Notes: a model not told the origin generated them from the sequence alone. A stretch of 64,000 nucleotides of DNA from Nilaparvata lugens (GCF_014356525.2 NC_052511.1:32742687-32806686); one strand, 5' to 3'. Numbered from the stretch's first letter, positions 47,625-61,077 are shown. Translations and numbers: made by a program.

Positions 47625-50600
47625 TTGTATATTAAGGGCTGAATAATGGGAGGGTATTAGGTAACACAGATTGATTAATTTAATATTTGGACTAACTTCG
47701 TTCAAGAAGTAACTTTAGTTGATTATCTTTCAGAATCATCAACTACCCTGATATTTATTGATAATTCACTCATGATACAAGTGATACAAGCATACAACTC
47801 ACAGTTAATTTCGAATTCCATTCACAATTTGATAAATTACTGGAATTTATAAACGGTAATTTCTGATTATTATGAGAAACCTAATTAACTGGTGATATTT
47901 ATTGCTATTATAATAGTTAATAGCTTCATGAAAATTTTTCATTAATAGCATTGTTAATGGTACAATGCAACGTTAAATACATCTTGATATTTTCTAGCTG
48001 ACAATTCATGAGATGAAGTATAACGGTTGTTTCAATAATACTTGATTAGTTTGTGCAATTCACTTGATGATACAATAACTGCAAACTCACTGACCTTCAG
48101 AGGTGGTCAGCTTCTCTTTTATAGCATATTAATAAAAGGACGATGTGGTAGTGTAGGTTGTGGCTGTGAAATACTATGCAGGCAATAGGCAATGCAGCTC
48201 GAATGGAGTGAAAACAGGTAAAGTGGTAGTCTATAATATTCTGATTAGATAATAGACCCATGTGGGAGTAGCTTCCTGATAATTATTGGTCTGGTAGCGC
48301 TCCTTACTTTTAGCCCACATAATTTGGGGCTGAAACAAGGAGCTTATCACAGGAATGTTTTTGTTTAATGTTTGTAATAATTTATTATGTCGTACGAAAT
48401 AAATTAATTTTTGAATTGAATTGAATTATTCTTCTCAGTCACAGAAAGTACTCCTATTCGATTTTTCTCGATTTACCATGTACTTTGTTAGTACATGTAA
48501 TTTGTTTCCACCAATTCCTACTGATTTTTCAAGTGCATGAACTTGTGCCAGAGTTGAACGTTAAAGAGAAGAACTGAACGTTAACGCTATATTGATAACA
48601 ACTAACGAGATAATATTATAACATTTTCCAAATTGGAAGGGAAAACTCATGAAATGTTTCACAATCGGATAGGCGATAATTCAATTGATTTGTCTTTTGA
48701 TTCTTGAAGTGTCTTCTGAGTGATTAGAAACTTCCTATTACAACTCACATCATTTTCCGTTTATGCTGGATGACCCACGGATATCTTGATCCTCAACTCA
48801 CCTGTAACAAAGAATAGAAAGGCTATTTGAATACTAGTATTGAACACTTGAAAAGTATACATTTGTATTCTGGATAATTATTATAGGAATGTATTATTCC
48901 CTCACAAAAATTAATATTCACATATCAAAGAATAATATTATCAACATTCCTTTGCAAAATAGGAAAATAATTCGTTTCAAAACTAAGTGGAACCATAAAG
49001 AGAAGATGGAGTGCTATTCTTACTCCATGGTGTATGAGACTAAGCTTATTAGCAATTACCGAAACCAGTTTATAATTGATATTGTTTCAAAGTAGTGTGA
49101 TACGAATTTTTTCCATAGAATCTATTAAAATATGTTCCAAAACAAGTTCCTAGTTCCAAGAAAATTTATTAATTCAATTCTGGTTCAGCGCCTACATGGT
49201 CCTCGAGGTTTTTTTTATTTCGCATCCCAAAGTAAAAAACAACTGAATAGTATGAAGCTTCTAGAGTTATGACGGATAAGACTTATTCAGATTTTATTGG
49301 ATTTATCACCTATTAATGATTGAATTTCACCCGTATATATAAGCAGCGATCGCAAGAATTTTGTGGATGACCCTGAGAAGAAAATCTCAGACCTCCATAG
49401 CTACTCCTCGTGATTGATCAGAATGATATTTGATACCAACAAAATTTCTGGGATTTCTTAAGAAGATCCATAGTTTTTTCGGAAGAAGTAAAATGTTTGA
49501 CTGATCTGAGCACAAAATAAAACAATCTTTTGTTAAAGTTTTCTCTGATCAGAGGTACTCATTCAAGTATGACTAATCATGGGTTTTCATTTCCATGTGT
49601 CTTCCACGTATTCAACTCTATCCTATAAAGCTTCTACTCTGCTTAAGTTTTCTACTTTTTCTCCAAGAGAGATTATAACTTTATTAAAATATCACTGGTC
49701 TATACATTCTTCTCATATAATGAGACATATGCTATTCGTATTCAAACTTGTTGACCTTGATGAGAGTTGGAGGTGTAATCTCTATAAAGTACACGAGCTC
49801 CACCAAAATATTCTATATTTGATGTCCAGCTCATCTTCAAGCTGGAATACCACCCATCGACAATTGCTTCTAATGTTCAAAAACAACCATCGTATATTAT
49901 ATATCGTATATTATAGAATGTTCTCTCTCCACGATTCCATATTGCATATAATGATTCAGATTTTCCATGCTCTTCCAAAAAGGGCAAGTGCATATTATCG
50001 ATGACGTCATTTTTCGGATTATAGCTGCTGGCGGTACAAAGATTTCTGAAGCTTCTAAAAAGCCCGGGAATTATCAATCTGTTGAGAGTCAAATTGTGTT
50101 CAAGACCATAATATATGTACAGAATGTTGCAAGTTCAATAAATATCTCTGCACACAACGCTTGTGAAAAGAGAATTAATGGCTTGCATTCAGTGGGATAC
50201 AGGCTTGGGAAATACAACTTGGTGCATTCATATTCCAAATAAGAAAAAATAACTAGACAGGGGATTATTCAGCATTTTTCTCTCGAATTATGGCCATAGC
50301 CGATCATGGCTAAGAAAAAACTAAATTATTTGCATAATGCCGCGCTGTAGAACCTTTAAAGTTTAGGCTTATACGAGTTGGATATTATTCTGTAGTTTTC
50401 AGACTTCCAAGTCTAACAATAATTTATATTTTGTTCCATTGTTCACTAATACAATTTTGAAGATAAGGAGAATGGTTCGTGGGATAAAAATGCCTGGAAT
50501 ACAATGATTTGTGTGCTACAAGATATACTGTATGCAGCATCATGAATTTTTATAATTCCTCAATTATCGCTATTTAGTAATGGAAACAAAATCCAGTTAC

Positions 50601-51855
50601 ACATTTTTAGCTCAATAATTTCCCGTAATTTCTAGAATTTTCTCTTGAGTTCGAACTTATTTTCGGGTATTTATGAATTCCAATCTTTACCATATCATAG
50701 CTGCACTGCATATGATCTATATTCGATTGTCTCATCCTTGAAAAATGAGACTATCCCCTCTGATTCGAGTCAGTTCCCTCAGTTTATCACTTTCTTCTCA
50801 AAATAGCCTATTTATTCTTCCATCAATCAATTACGAAATTTTTAAAAGGAAAAACAATTATTGAAAAATCTTAGCAAGCTCTATGTACGAGTGCTCTTTT
50901 AGGAATTATAAGAAATATAATGTATGTTTTGCCTGAACGTTTTCCAAAACTGTTGTGTAACTCTAAAAGAGAAATAATGAATGAATAGTTAATATCAAAC
51001 TGTGTTCAACAAATACATAAAGATTTTTCTCATCCATCATTGGGTGACTCAATTCCTTGACAAGGTCTCAGTAATAGATTTACTACGACCTAGTGGCAAA
51101 AGACAATTTCAAGAACCAGGTAAAACACAGCAATCATTTTTGATATTTCAGTTGACATTTCCCTCATCCAATCAGAACAAAGGTTTTTCTGCAGAAAATG
51201 AGTAAGCCGCCAAGAACCACTGTTACACAAGCCGTTTAAACGGTCCAGAGAAGATTGTTCACCCGTTACAGTCAGTCGGCTCAACATGCAGCTCAACAAG
51301 CAACACGTTACATGGCGTGAATGGCGAACAGAGTGCAGGTGGTTTGTCTCTCACTGGGTAACATGCAGATGAGAGCAACGAAACGTTGCTGAGCAACCTC
51401 AACATTTCGAGGATCCAGTCGTCCATGAAACAGTACCTGACAATCATTTCGTGTTATGATATAGCCGCGAGGAGTTGATGGGCTATGAACGAACTGTTTT
51501 GCTACAACGATGGCTACAGTTTGGATATAATTCGCATATTTTTGGGGAGATGGATCAAGGGGAAGTGGTAATGTGTGGAAATATAAAAGGACTTGAAATA
51601 GTTTCAAATAGTGTGACTAGTCTATACTAGAAAACTTCTAGAGGAACTGATGAATCTTCGTTCAAGAAATATTCAGTTACTTAAATCCAAATAAATTATG
51701 TGGAACTTACCATATCGCTCATATTTCACCGCACATCACAATTCTTCAAAATAAGATTCAGTTTATGAAAATAGTTCAGATAAAAGTGAGTAGGATATTG
51801 AATATGGTAAGAAGAATACTTCAATCGGTACTACTGTTATCCGAGTACAGATGAG
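47622..51855. other. Unassigned sequence
   Basis: About 4.2 kb without a recognised gene. A plus-strand frame at 49579-50004 (141 codons, ATG start, product beginning MGFHFHVSSTYS) is the longest here. It is rich in His, Leu, Ser and Tyr, has no domain I recognise, and may be chance. The part at 51230-51560 has more CpG than its flanks. Confidence 0.45.
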
Positions 51856-52036
51856 GGGGTCAGAATACAAGGGGTCCAAGTGACATTTTTCATTTTTTTG
51901 ACTTAGCTACAGTAATCGATAGCTGAAAGTGGTAGAAATCTAGTATACAAGAGGTATAAGCGTAAGTCTAATCAGTGCTGACATCTGGTGTAAAATTTTT
52001 AAACTACATTTTCAAACAGCTGTTTATTTGATTAAG

Positions 52037-52065
52037 CAAGGGGTCCAAGTGACTTGGATCCCTTG
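52037..52065. repeat. Internal hairpin of the outer TIR element
   Basis: The arms caaggggtccaag and cttggatcccttg pair at 12 of 13 positions around a TGA loop. One arm is the same motif as the element's ends, so the site contains two opposed copies of it. Confidence 0.8.
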
Positions 52066-53242
52066 TTTACAAGACAACGGATGCTTGTATCCATCAAATT
52101 AAATTTAACCTTGATTAAGCCATGACACCAAGCAAAAGATACCTTAAGAACCAATTAGCGAATCAGATAATATTGCAATGAGGTCATTAATCATTGTTCA
52201 ATTGCTGGTAAATTTGATAGATTTATGTGTAGCTAGACAATAGAGTTTTGTTTGGTAAACAAGGGGTTCAAGTTATACTTCTTATCACTATTTAGCTGAT
52301 AATTAATTGATAAAGGAGAGCAATATTTGAGACATGAAACTGTACGTTTGATTTGATAAAAGTATACTGAACAGTTATAGGAATAGGCGAATATAATTTC
52401 TATATTCACTTCATGAAGGAAGAATAAATCGTCGGCTCAGTTCCATAAGGTTCTATGTGTATTTTTGCTACTTTGGAGATATCAGCGTTCAAAGTTTTCA
52501 AGCAGGCTCGAAATACACTCACACCAAAACTTACCAACTTTTCTCCAATGTTTTCAATGTTTTATGGAACAGATACCTTTTCAATCATCATAGGAACTAA
52601 AACAATGTTGTAATTTGAGGAATAGTTTTGGGAATTGAGGAAATATAGAAGACTGTCCACATGGAACCTTCTGGCTATTCATTTACATCACACATTTGAA
52701 ACGACTATGTAACATAGAACCTTTTATCTCGCCATTTTTCTACTGTTGATATTTTTTAAATCACTGGAATATCTCCACTCCATGATAATTTCTCTATTAA
52801 AAAAACTATTATAAATATTATTAATTATCAATAAGAATTTGACAATTTCAGTAATCTAAGAATTTAGATTTTTACAATACTGTGTTAAACCTTGATTACA
52901 TCTATAAAATCATGACTGCAGTAAGGCAAGCAATCGATTTTTTATAAATGCAATTCTAGTAATCTAGTAATAATTCTAGTATACAGTAAAGGATGATCCA
53001 TGGATTTGGATAGCCAACTCTATTAACTATTATACCAGCATTTTATCAACAGTGCAAGCAGGCTTTATTGATCAAACATTATTGGTCACTGATTAAAGAT
53101 TTAGAGCTTATTCAAACGTTTATTACCTGGAATAATAATTATCATGAAGGGAACAAACTAAGAAACTAGATAATTGTCTATGAATTGAACATTTTAAACA
53201 AATTGAAAGCTACAGAGCCTCAATCAATACATACTCTTCATT

Positions 53243-53325
53243 ATCAGACTAAAAATTAATCTCGGTGGATTGCTGAGTTCAAGCGTAGATCATCAACTCG
53301 GGTTTAAAAGATAATCTCGGTGAAT
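53243..53325. repeat. Short tandem repeat inside the inner element
   Basis: The phrase taatctcggtgnattgctgag is repeated once after about 57-60 bp. Confidence 0.5.
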
Positions 53326-54232
53326 TGCTGAGATCGGGATCAGGCTAAAATGAGATAATATCAGGAGCAAAAATGATGATTTTGGACTCCAACTTAGACC
53401 TACTAGGAGGCAGGTTTAAGTTCGGATTAAGCTATTAACTTGGTAGTGTCAAATTGGGGTTCGTCTTTGAATTCTGAACAATTTCATTACCCACAAAGTC
53501 ATATTTAAAATGTTTTTCCACTGATGTTTAAAATATTAAAACATAAGAAAGTGAAAATGAAAACACCTTCAAACAACAAGAAAATTCTATACCTATCACG
53601 AGAAGGGGGTCTGGGTGGCCTCCCCCGGAAAATTTTAGAAAAATACCCTCAATTTGGTGTGATTTCAAGCAATTTCTACTTGTAAAACTACATCCTAATA
53701 ATGAAGTTCCTTTATTAAATAAATCATTATTTAATTTTTCAAAAAAAATAATATATCATAGGCCTATGATATTTCAGTTCATATAACAAATAGAATGGAA
53801 ATATAATTTTATTAGTCATTCAATTGTTTCAATAAATAGTTTCAAAATTATAGTCTTCAAACCTATGATTTTCATGACTTTTACTCAAGTACAAAAAAAT
53901 ATATTGGGGGGGGATATATCCATGTTACCAGATATTACAGGAGATTTGTATATCCTCCTGTCCCCGGTGGAAACTACTCTTTAATCATAACATTACTGGG
54001 AAATTTTGTGTGTACCATACTAAAAAAAAGTGCTGAAGCATTGGCTGAGGGAACTACATTTCAATCACATGAAATGATTTACATCCATGATCCATTCATA
54101 TTTATGCATGAAACTGAATGAACAATTATCAATACATGTTATAATATTGAACTTTCAATTGTTAAAGATGGTAAAAACAAAACTGACTTCAAAAAGATAT
54201 TTCTGAAGTATTCGCTATACGCAGTTCCTAGG

Positions 54233-54244
54233 CCCCCCCCCCCC
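54233..54244. repeat. C12 homopolymer
   Basis: A run of twelve C, within the inner element. A G8 run lies at about 53906. Both are points where sequence length is likely to be unreliable. Confidence 0.9.
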
Positions 54245-55239
54245 GCCAAGGATCAGATAAATAATGAAAATGTGGGTCTATCTACACGAATCCTTAAAAT
54301 CTCATACTGATTTAATACTTTTTTAAAACAGCAGTAGTATAATTATTCCTCCTACAGTATCAACAATGTAGCAAAATTGCCTTGGAAGTATGGCTACGGG
54401 TACGGAGTAATAGAGAATATATTTTTCTCTGCGGTAGAGTTGAAGCTTAAAATAGAATAGGTACAATTATTGATCAGGGAGCAATAAGTGAGTTATTGCA
54501 TATATTTCAACGTGAGAATTAACAAGTTGCAAGATGTCACAGTGAAAGCAGAAGAAAGGGCGCAATCAGACAATCAATGTATGTACAGAGTTGGTGAAAA
54601 TTATGGAACCAGCTTAAAGGTTCTTTAGCTTTCTAACTTGAAGTTATTTTCCAATAAGAATATGATTCTCGATGAAATTGTTGAAACTGTTATTGTAAAA
54701 GGAAAATGTATCTGTTTCCATGATTTTTTAAGAAATCTGTTTCAGTGTATTCCTACTTTAGGACCTCCTCTGTAAGTCTATATTTCTAATAAATATTTCA
54801 TGATTTAATAACTAATAATGTATATGTTTGTATTGATACTTCTACCACATTTGTATTAAACTGGGGAAAATGAAGCATTTAATAACATAGAACCACTAGC
54901 CACTTAGGGGAAGTGCAGCTGTTCAGACCTAATTAATATGCTCTATGTTTCAGTATGATCACATAGAACCTTATGGCTAAAATCAGTGGAGGGGTAATGC
55001 ACATGGGACATAATGAAAATATCAATTTCTATAACTAAAATACAGTTTAACACATAGAACCTTTTACTGGTGCATTCTCTTTGTTTTTGGGGATCGATCT
55101 ATGTGCATAACTCAATAAGCCCAAAATTGTCACATAGAACCTTATGGAACTGAGCCGACGAAATAAATGTAAATAAAATTTAGGCTCAATCTTCTCGAAA
55201 TTAACAATATGTCACTTGGACCCCTTGTATTATAACCCC

Positions 55240-57459
55240 GATCAAGTTGGTGCTAGAAAAAAATGCTTCTCTATCTCTGAGAAACTTATAAATCTTCGAA
55301 GTGTTCGATTCATGAATAATGATAAAATGATGAATCTGAACCAACAAAGTATTTGATACGATTGAAGTATTCAAATGTAATGGTATAGTTGAAGACAAAT
55401 AGTGTAAGAAGGCTCATTTAAATTTTACTTAAGATACGTGACTAACATTTAATTGCTGGAGGGTTGGGGTGAGCTTTCACCCTTGTAGAAATTGAGTAAA
55501 ACTAGATTGAAAGCAACTGACATTTATAACTGTCCTTATTATTGAGAGTAAAAGTAATACTTGAAAAAACTCTTGGAGAAATGAAGGAATGTTGTATTTG
55601 TTCATAAAAAGTAAATTGTCTTTTCAAATCCAAATATGAAAAATGCCATTCTCAATATTTATTGCATTAATAGAATTATCATCTCTCGTATTGCCATATT
55701 CTTTCATAGACACACTTTGAAAATTTACCTGAAAATGATACTTTTTACTGGACTATAAAAGTTTATAGTAACCTTCTCAGTAATTATTTTTAAAAATGTA
55801 CATTATAACTAGGGCTTACAATGTACTCTCATGTACCAAATTCCCAAGAGAAATTAAGTTTAATTAGACTTACACAAAACTCTTTCTATCTCTAAGAACC
55901 AGACAACTTCCATTTATCAATTTCATGCCTCATAACATAGCACATAAAAACCACGCGCATTTTACAGTGTGCTAAGGTGTCTGCTAACCAGACTGCAGAT
56001 AATATGTTTCAAGTGTGAGTTATCTTAACCATTAGCTGTTCAAGGATACGTGGATGCTACATCAATCCCACACGATTGCAAAAAATACCAACAATTCCAA
56101 TTGATTGAAAAAGGAGTACAGCAAAAAACAGAATGAGAATGGTCAGAGACGGTCAGATAAAAAGTGGTAAACCCGTAATGTTCGCGATGGCTCATCACCT
56201 GTATAGTAACCGGCTCTGATACCTGTTCGCCTCCATACCATATCCAAGTCCGGACAAACAACCGTTCGGTACAGTCATTCAGACAAACACACACTCACAC
56301 TAACATATTTATATCTGTACCTATCACATCTATAGTTGTGTCTAGTCTGTCCTTTACCGTTATAGTTTATCTCGCTTCTAAATCCATTCGATTATCAATC
56401 TGTAATAGAAGCCTTGGGCTGCGATAATATTTTTAAACGAAAGTTTCGGGCGGAATCGAATTAGTGGAGAAAGGTGAGGTATAATATAAGGTATAAGAAT
56501 CACGCCTCTAATATTGGTATCCCATCAAAAGTCATTAAAGCTTCTAATGGCATAGTATCTTTGGATCTAGATTTCATCTTGAGCGTCCACGGTTCTATAG
56601 TTTCGTACAACTCAGTTGAGCATGTTCTAGAAGCATTGTGGTGAAGAACTCGATTTTTTAAATCGATCTTTTCTGAGTCAAAGGCTCAAAATGCACTCCA
56701 GTGGTCAATTAGAGCCGACTGTTTTCAAATATTTCAGTAAGGAATAAGATTTTATAAATTCCAGAGATCAAGAAAATAAAAGTTTTCACCATTTCTTTTA
56801 AAGGATTTTCGCAATCTTCACATTTGAGGTACTTCTTGAAATAAGAAGTCTACTCTAATCATATTGGTCTTTATTAGAGTGTAGAGAATAGCATTCCTGC
56901 TTGATTATCCTAATCATCCCATCCTATTATCCTATCATCTTAACCTATCCCACTATCCCAATGATAGTTATTTCTATACAAACTATCCACTGGTAACCCT
57001 CAATATTATTTATATAGTTTTTGGTCTTTGTCACGTGGTATTTTAGCACCACAAAATATTTTTGAAATGAACTATTGAGCTTTAATGGAATTATAAAATA
57101 GAAAGGAAAGATAGCCTAGTCAAAGTACCACTCAAGTAAAATCGAATGTTATTAGTGATAAAGAGTAATCATATTATTTAAAGCGATAAGAAAAAACATG
57201 CAAAATTGTAATTCAAGAATAATGAGAATCCATTGGCAGAATTAAAAATTATAAAGCGGCTTGTTTATTATTGGCAGATCATAAAAAATAAAAGTTTGCA
57301 TGTACATTTGAGGTTAGAATTGTTTGTTTTTGTTTTAAATGAATCAATCGATCTAGGATAAATCGACAGTTCTTTGAATCGATACCTAACGAATCAGCTG
57401 ATTGCTCGATCAACCCTCATAAATTGAATTATAGAGTTTACTCACAAAATATGTATTAT
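55240..57459. other. Unassigned sequence
   Basis: No recognised gene. A slightly GC-richer patch at about 56030-56300 has an 84-codon minus-strand frame that resembles nothing known. Confidence 0.5.
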
Positions 57460-57489
57460 ATCACTACCTCCGTAAACGGAGGTAGTGAT
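57460..57489. repeat. Perfect 14-bp-stem hairpin
   Basis: The arms atcactacctccgt and acggaggtagtgat are exact complements separated by AA. The stem stands alone in AT-rich DNA. It may be a collapsed MITE or foldback element reduced to its two ends. Confidence 0.85.
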
Positions 57490-57849
57490 TATATACACTA
57501 GGGAAGGTTTATGTAAATAAATAGGGACAATTATTATTGCTGTATGAGTATTTATTGCAATCTAAAAAAGTATGAAAACCAAGAGTACACAAAGCTCATA
57601 TAAAAAATTAAATGTACACTACTTGATAGTATCGTATATCAAGATTTATTTATTGGAATAATCTAAGACAATCACTCCATTTATTTATAGAAAAACTTTT
57701 TATTTATCTTTCTATAACAAAGTTGAAGAAACCCTGAATCTGAAGTAACCAATTGTATTGAGTCTTACTAAAATTAGAAAGCCAATCAGAAGGAAGCTTA
57801 CAAATCATTCAAGGAAGAGATGAAATTTTTCTGAAAATCATTTCTCTTT

Positions 57850-58860
57850 GGCTTGTGATCCCGATCTGTGAGGACGCACATGGAAATTAGGGTTCTTTCT
57901 TCCTATTAAATTTTAAAATCATCAAGCCAATCCCTTTTTAAATGTAAACTGTTTGTAATTAATGTTTATTTATCTGTGAACTCAGTGTTGTTAAAGAGTT
58001 CTTAATTGTAATCGGTTCCCATAATATATTTATAATACTGAGAGAAATTTATAAGAAATCTGGACCACGCGCGAGCCCAGCAGAGATGAAAAGGACCTGC
58101 TTAATTAATTATTGGAAATAATTAATTTACTCTACAAGACCTTCAAGAACATCATTACTGTGAGTGTTTAGTTCAAACGAGCTCGTTTTTTAAAGGCCTT
58201 TTAACAGTAAATTGGGGAATTGATCAAAGCGCTATATAAATTAATTCAAGTTTAAAAAATTCGCAACGTGTTGAGTGCTATCATATAGTCTATAAGAACG
58301 TTTTATGAATTTATTTGATTAATATAGGAAGCTTACTTCCATGCACGGCACGAACTCATAAAAAATCCTGAGATCATTGTATGGCTAATTATTATTTGCT
58401 CATTGATTGAAGTATGTCATGTTAAATCTACAGACCGAACAGGTTTCAAGTTGTAGAATTCTGAATTGACTTGAAGTCCACGTATCAGTATTAAATACAA
58501 ATTTATAATTTTTAAAGCTCACAACGGTGAATGCTATTAAGACTTGTGATAATCATTCAATTTATAGAAAATAACTTATTTAAAGAAAATAATAGATATA
58601 AGAATATTTTATATATATATTATTTTATGGGAATATATTTTGTGTTTTATGTCAGCATACAAAATCATAGAAGTTTTTATTATATCCTAATTCATCTCGT
58701 GATATACAGTTTGAGCTGTCTTGGTACCAAGAAAAAATATTCTGCAGCACATAAAATTAGTGAATCAATTAATATTGATCTTATTAAGAGCATTCAGTAC
58801 TTATCATCCTTTGATGATAGTCATACTAGTCCGCCAGAAAAAGCATATTGATAATTATAT
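57850..58860 (+). mobile_element. Possible very old relative of the Gypsy LTR
   Basis: A few blocks occur in the same order as in the LTRs above: ggaccacgcgcgagcccagcagagatg...aaaaggacc (compare gaaccagcactcgccagccagatg...aagaggacc), aagaccttcaagaac...attactgtgag (compare aagacttcgtgatgctattgtgaagc) and aattcgcaacgtgttgagtg (compare attttcgacacgtgagtg). Between these the similarity is weak, and I may be reading too much into AT-rich sequence. A 106-codon frame at 58531-58851 lies inside and has no family resemblance. Confidence 0.3.
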
Positions 58861-59159
58861 TAATAAGTATTAATAAGGTTCCAGTTATATCATATAAAGA
58901 TCCAGAGAACTTCAAGAACTGGCGTTGTGAGTTCTAAGGAATTTCAGAAGGATAAATTGGTGTATACCTGTATTCATGACAAGCGTTTTAAAAATCAACT
59001 AGAAAAAACCATAGTTGGTCTTCATTATTCTCGATTGGATACATGGTTACTGGTAATCAGTCATCAACTGTCTTTTTGATTTCCTTATTGGTATTCTTCA
59101 AAAACTTCACGGAAGCAGCGGTAAGAATTATTAATCACCAGTCATTGAACCCTGTGGTG

Positions 59160-59430
59160 ATTAATTATATTTGGAAAATTCATGCATCTACCACTGAGCT
59201 AGAGCTGTGGTTTGAACCCAGCAATTTTGTGAGCCGGACGGCCTTAACTTTTTGCGAATTTATTTGCAAAATAGGGACTTTAGCAACCGCTCTTACAAAT
59301 ATCAAAAATACCACATCACCTGTAAAGGATTTACAATTTACCACTTTACACAATGTCACCCAACAAGTGGGGCAAAAATCAGCATCCTCATATCTTGAAT
59401 ATAGTCTATAATCCTGATTAATATTCTCAC
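59160..59430. mobile_element. Possible tRNA-related SINE
   Basis: The plus strand has gagctagagctgtggtttga followed by accc, a good pol III B-box match (GGTTTGAACCC at 59211-59221). On the minus strand tagctcagtggtaga matches a tRNA A box. The two boxes are not in the usual order on one strand, so the orientation is unclear. The remaining sequence to about 59430 could be the body. It is not a functional tRNA. Confidence 0.35.
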
Positions 59431-59484
59431 TAAATTTCATCTACTGAAAAAAAATGTTGAGCATCAATCGTCATTAATCTTTAC

Positions 59485-59544
59485 AGAGAAGAAGAAGAAG
59501 AAGAAAAGAAGAAGAAGAAGAAGAAAGAAGAAGAAGAGGAAGAG
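59485..59544. repeat. (GAA)n microsatellite, interrupted
   Basis: About 60 bp of GAA/AAG units with two single-base interruptions. Confidence 0.95.
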
Positions 59545-61077
59545 TTGAGAGATGGGTGAGAGTGTGTTTTGGTGTGAAAAGTGAGTTTTCGCCAGGTATG
59601 AAAAAGAGACAGTCAATAACTAGTTCGCACATGTTTGAGCACGTGCGTGCGTGAGTGTGTGAGTGTAGTTGTGTGGACGTAGGTGCCAAGCCTCTGGTTT
59701 GTGAAAGGTGCTGTAAGAATATCCTGTTGGAAATTTCAATGTCAAACATTTCGATTGGTTTGCTGGGCAGTAGAAGCAGTCTGCTAAGGTGCAACGTACA
59801 TGAAAATACAGATCCACATCATAAGATTTTGCAGTGGAATGATAAAATCAATTGACCATGAAAATTCTCATCATTTTTACTATTCTAGGTGATTACAAGT
59901 TGTTTTATTTTGAAGAAAAAACTAGCTCACAATTATCACATAACATAGGATCGTACTACAAATCAGTGAAACAGAATTCACATTGCAATCATCAAATAAA
60001 TATATTATTTTAATCATTCCACGTTGATTTGGATTCAGTTTTAGATATAGATTTCATATTGGTTCTGCATAGGTTTTACAATAGACTAACTCTATTTTAA
60101 AAAAATACCAGCTAACAGAACAATAATAATTTTGGAAGAGATCCTGTTTATCGTTAATCGATAAGCAAATTGAATAGTGAATACCTTCATGGTTTACGGA
60201 TGGTGGAAGGTTCTGGAATAAGAAGTGTATTTAGAAAAACGTGACTTTTCAAAAATGTCCACAATAATTTGTTCCATTCATCAATAAACATATTTTGTCT
60301 CTAATTCAATCATGATTGATATTATTAAATAAAAGAAATTGGTGAATTTTGATGATTTAATCAATTTATTAACTCTATAGAAACGTGTACTGAATAGATC
60401 CACGGAAAATATCACTAACAATCATTCCTTTTGGGTTCTGCCCTTAGCTGCTGCACCCCTGGAAGATATCCTATTGAGATTCTTGCTGCGCCTTTTCATT
60501 TCAGAAACACTCAGAAATCGTGACTCCAGACTTATTACCATTTCATTGCATAATGTGCGTCATGCTACAGGAAGACATTTTTTTTAAAAAGCTTAGTGAT
60601 CATTTCCCAGCGATATCGAAACTGAAATCAAATTATGGGAAGAATAAAAAAGAAGCCAGATGCTACCAGAAAGAAGTTACTATACCGATAGGTACAGAAA
60701 TTTACGTGTTGGCCATTCTTCAAGTGATTTTTTAACAAAGATAGGTAAAAAAACTAGAAGAGATAATTTTCTATTATCTGACAGGTGAGTTTGCTCGGGA
60801 GGTAGGCGTATGCAAACAACTTCCGAGCAACGCGAGAGAGTGAGAGAGATAGAGACAAGTAAGAGAGCGAGTAAGAAAGGAGGGATGCTGTTTCGTACGG
60901 ATTATTCGTCATTATTGGAATGAATGGGTTATTTTGTAATAACGTGACTCTTGGGCGAGTATTGAACAACGGCTGAAGGTGAAAGTGTAAATCATATACG
61001 ATTGCCAACGAGTAAAGTCGAGAGCTTAGGGCGAAGAAGTGATTTTGGATGAATTATTATCATCATTGTCTTGCTCT
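59545..61077. other. Unassigned sequence
   Basis: No gene recognised. It includes a GTGTGAGTGT-rich stretch at 59550-59670 and a GAGAGA-rich stretch at 60830-60885. Confidence 0.5.

Larger units (their letters stand above)
52430..55160. mobile_element. Inner TIR element with repeated subterminal motif, non-autonomous
   Basis: The terminal inverted repeats are perfect over 30 bp (52430-52459 and 55131-55160), starting cgtcggctcagttccataag. The flanks GAATAAAT (52422-52429) and AAATAAAT (55161-55168) match at 7 of 8, which fits an 8-bp target duplication as made by hAT or P superfamily elements. A subterminal word near CACATAGAACCTT is present in both termini and repeated at 52658, 52711, 54884, 54960 and 55051. 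No reading frame in the 2.7 kb resembles a transposase. The terminal CG is not typical of hAT, so the family assignment is open. Confidence 0.8.
51856..55239. mobile_element. Outer TIR element with internal end-motif repeats
   Basis: The terminal inverted repeats are 31 bp (51856-51886 and 55209-55239) with 29 matches; the shared core is acaaggggtccaagtgacat. The core recurs inside at 52036-52053, where it forms a hairpin, and in weaker form at 52259-52275. Most of the present length is an inner element at 52430-55160. Without it the outer element would be about 650 bp. There is no transposase ORF. No target duplication is obvious at the ends, so the superfamily is unresolved. Confidence 0.75.

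Noticed and set aside
47117..47635. A 172-codon plus-strand frame with hydrophobic segments
   Set aside because: It lies inside the diverged LTR and runs into (TA)n, which yields an Ile/Tyr repeat.
54233..54244. C12 and G8 runs as a possible regulatory quadruplex
   Set aside because: Single runs without the four spaced G tracts needed; more likely slippage, with uncertain length.
59043..59411. A 122-codon plus-strand frame with a signal-like start
   Set aside because: It overlaps the possible SINE with its B box, has no family resemblance, and is better explained by the repeat.
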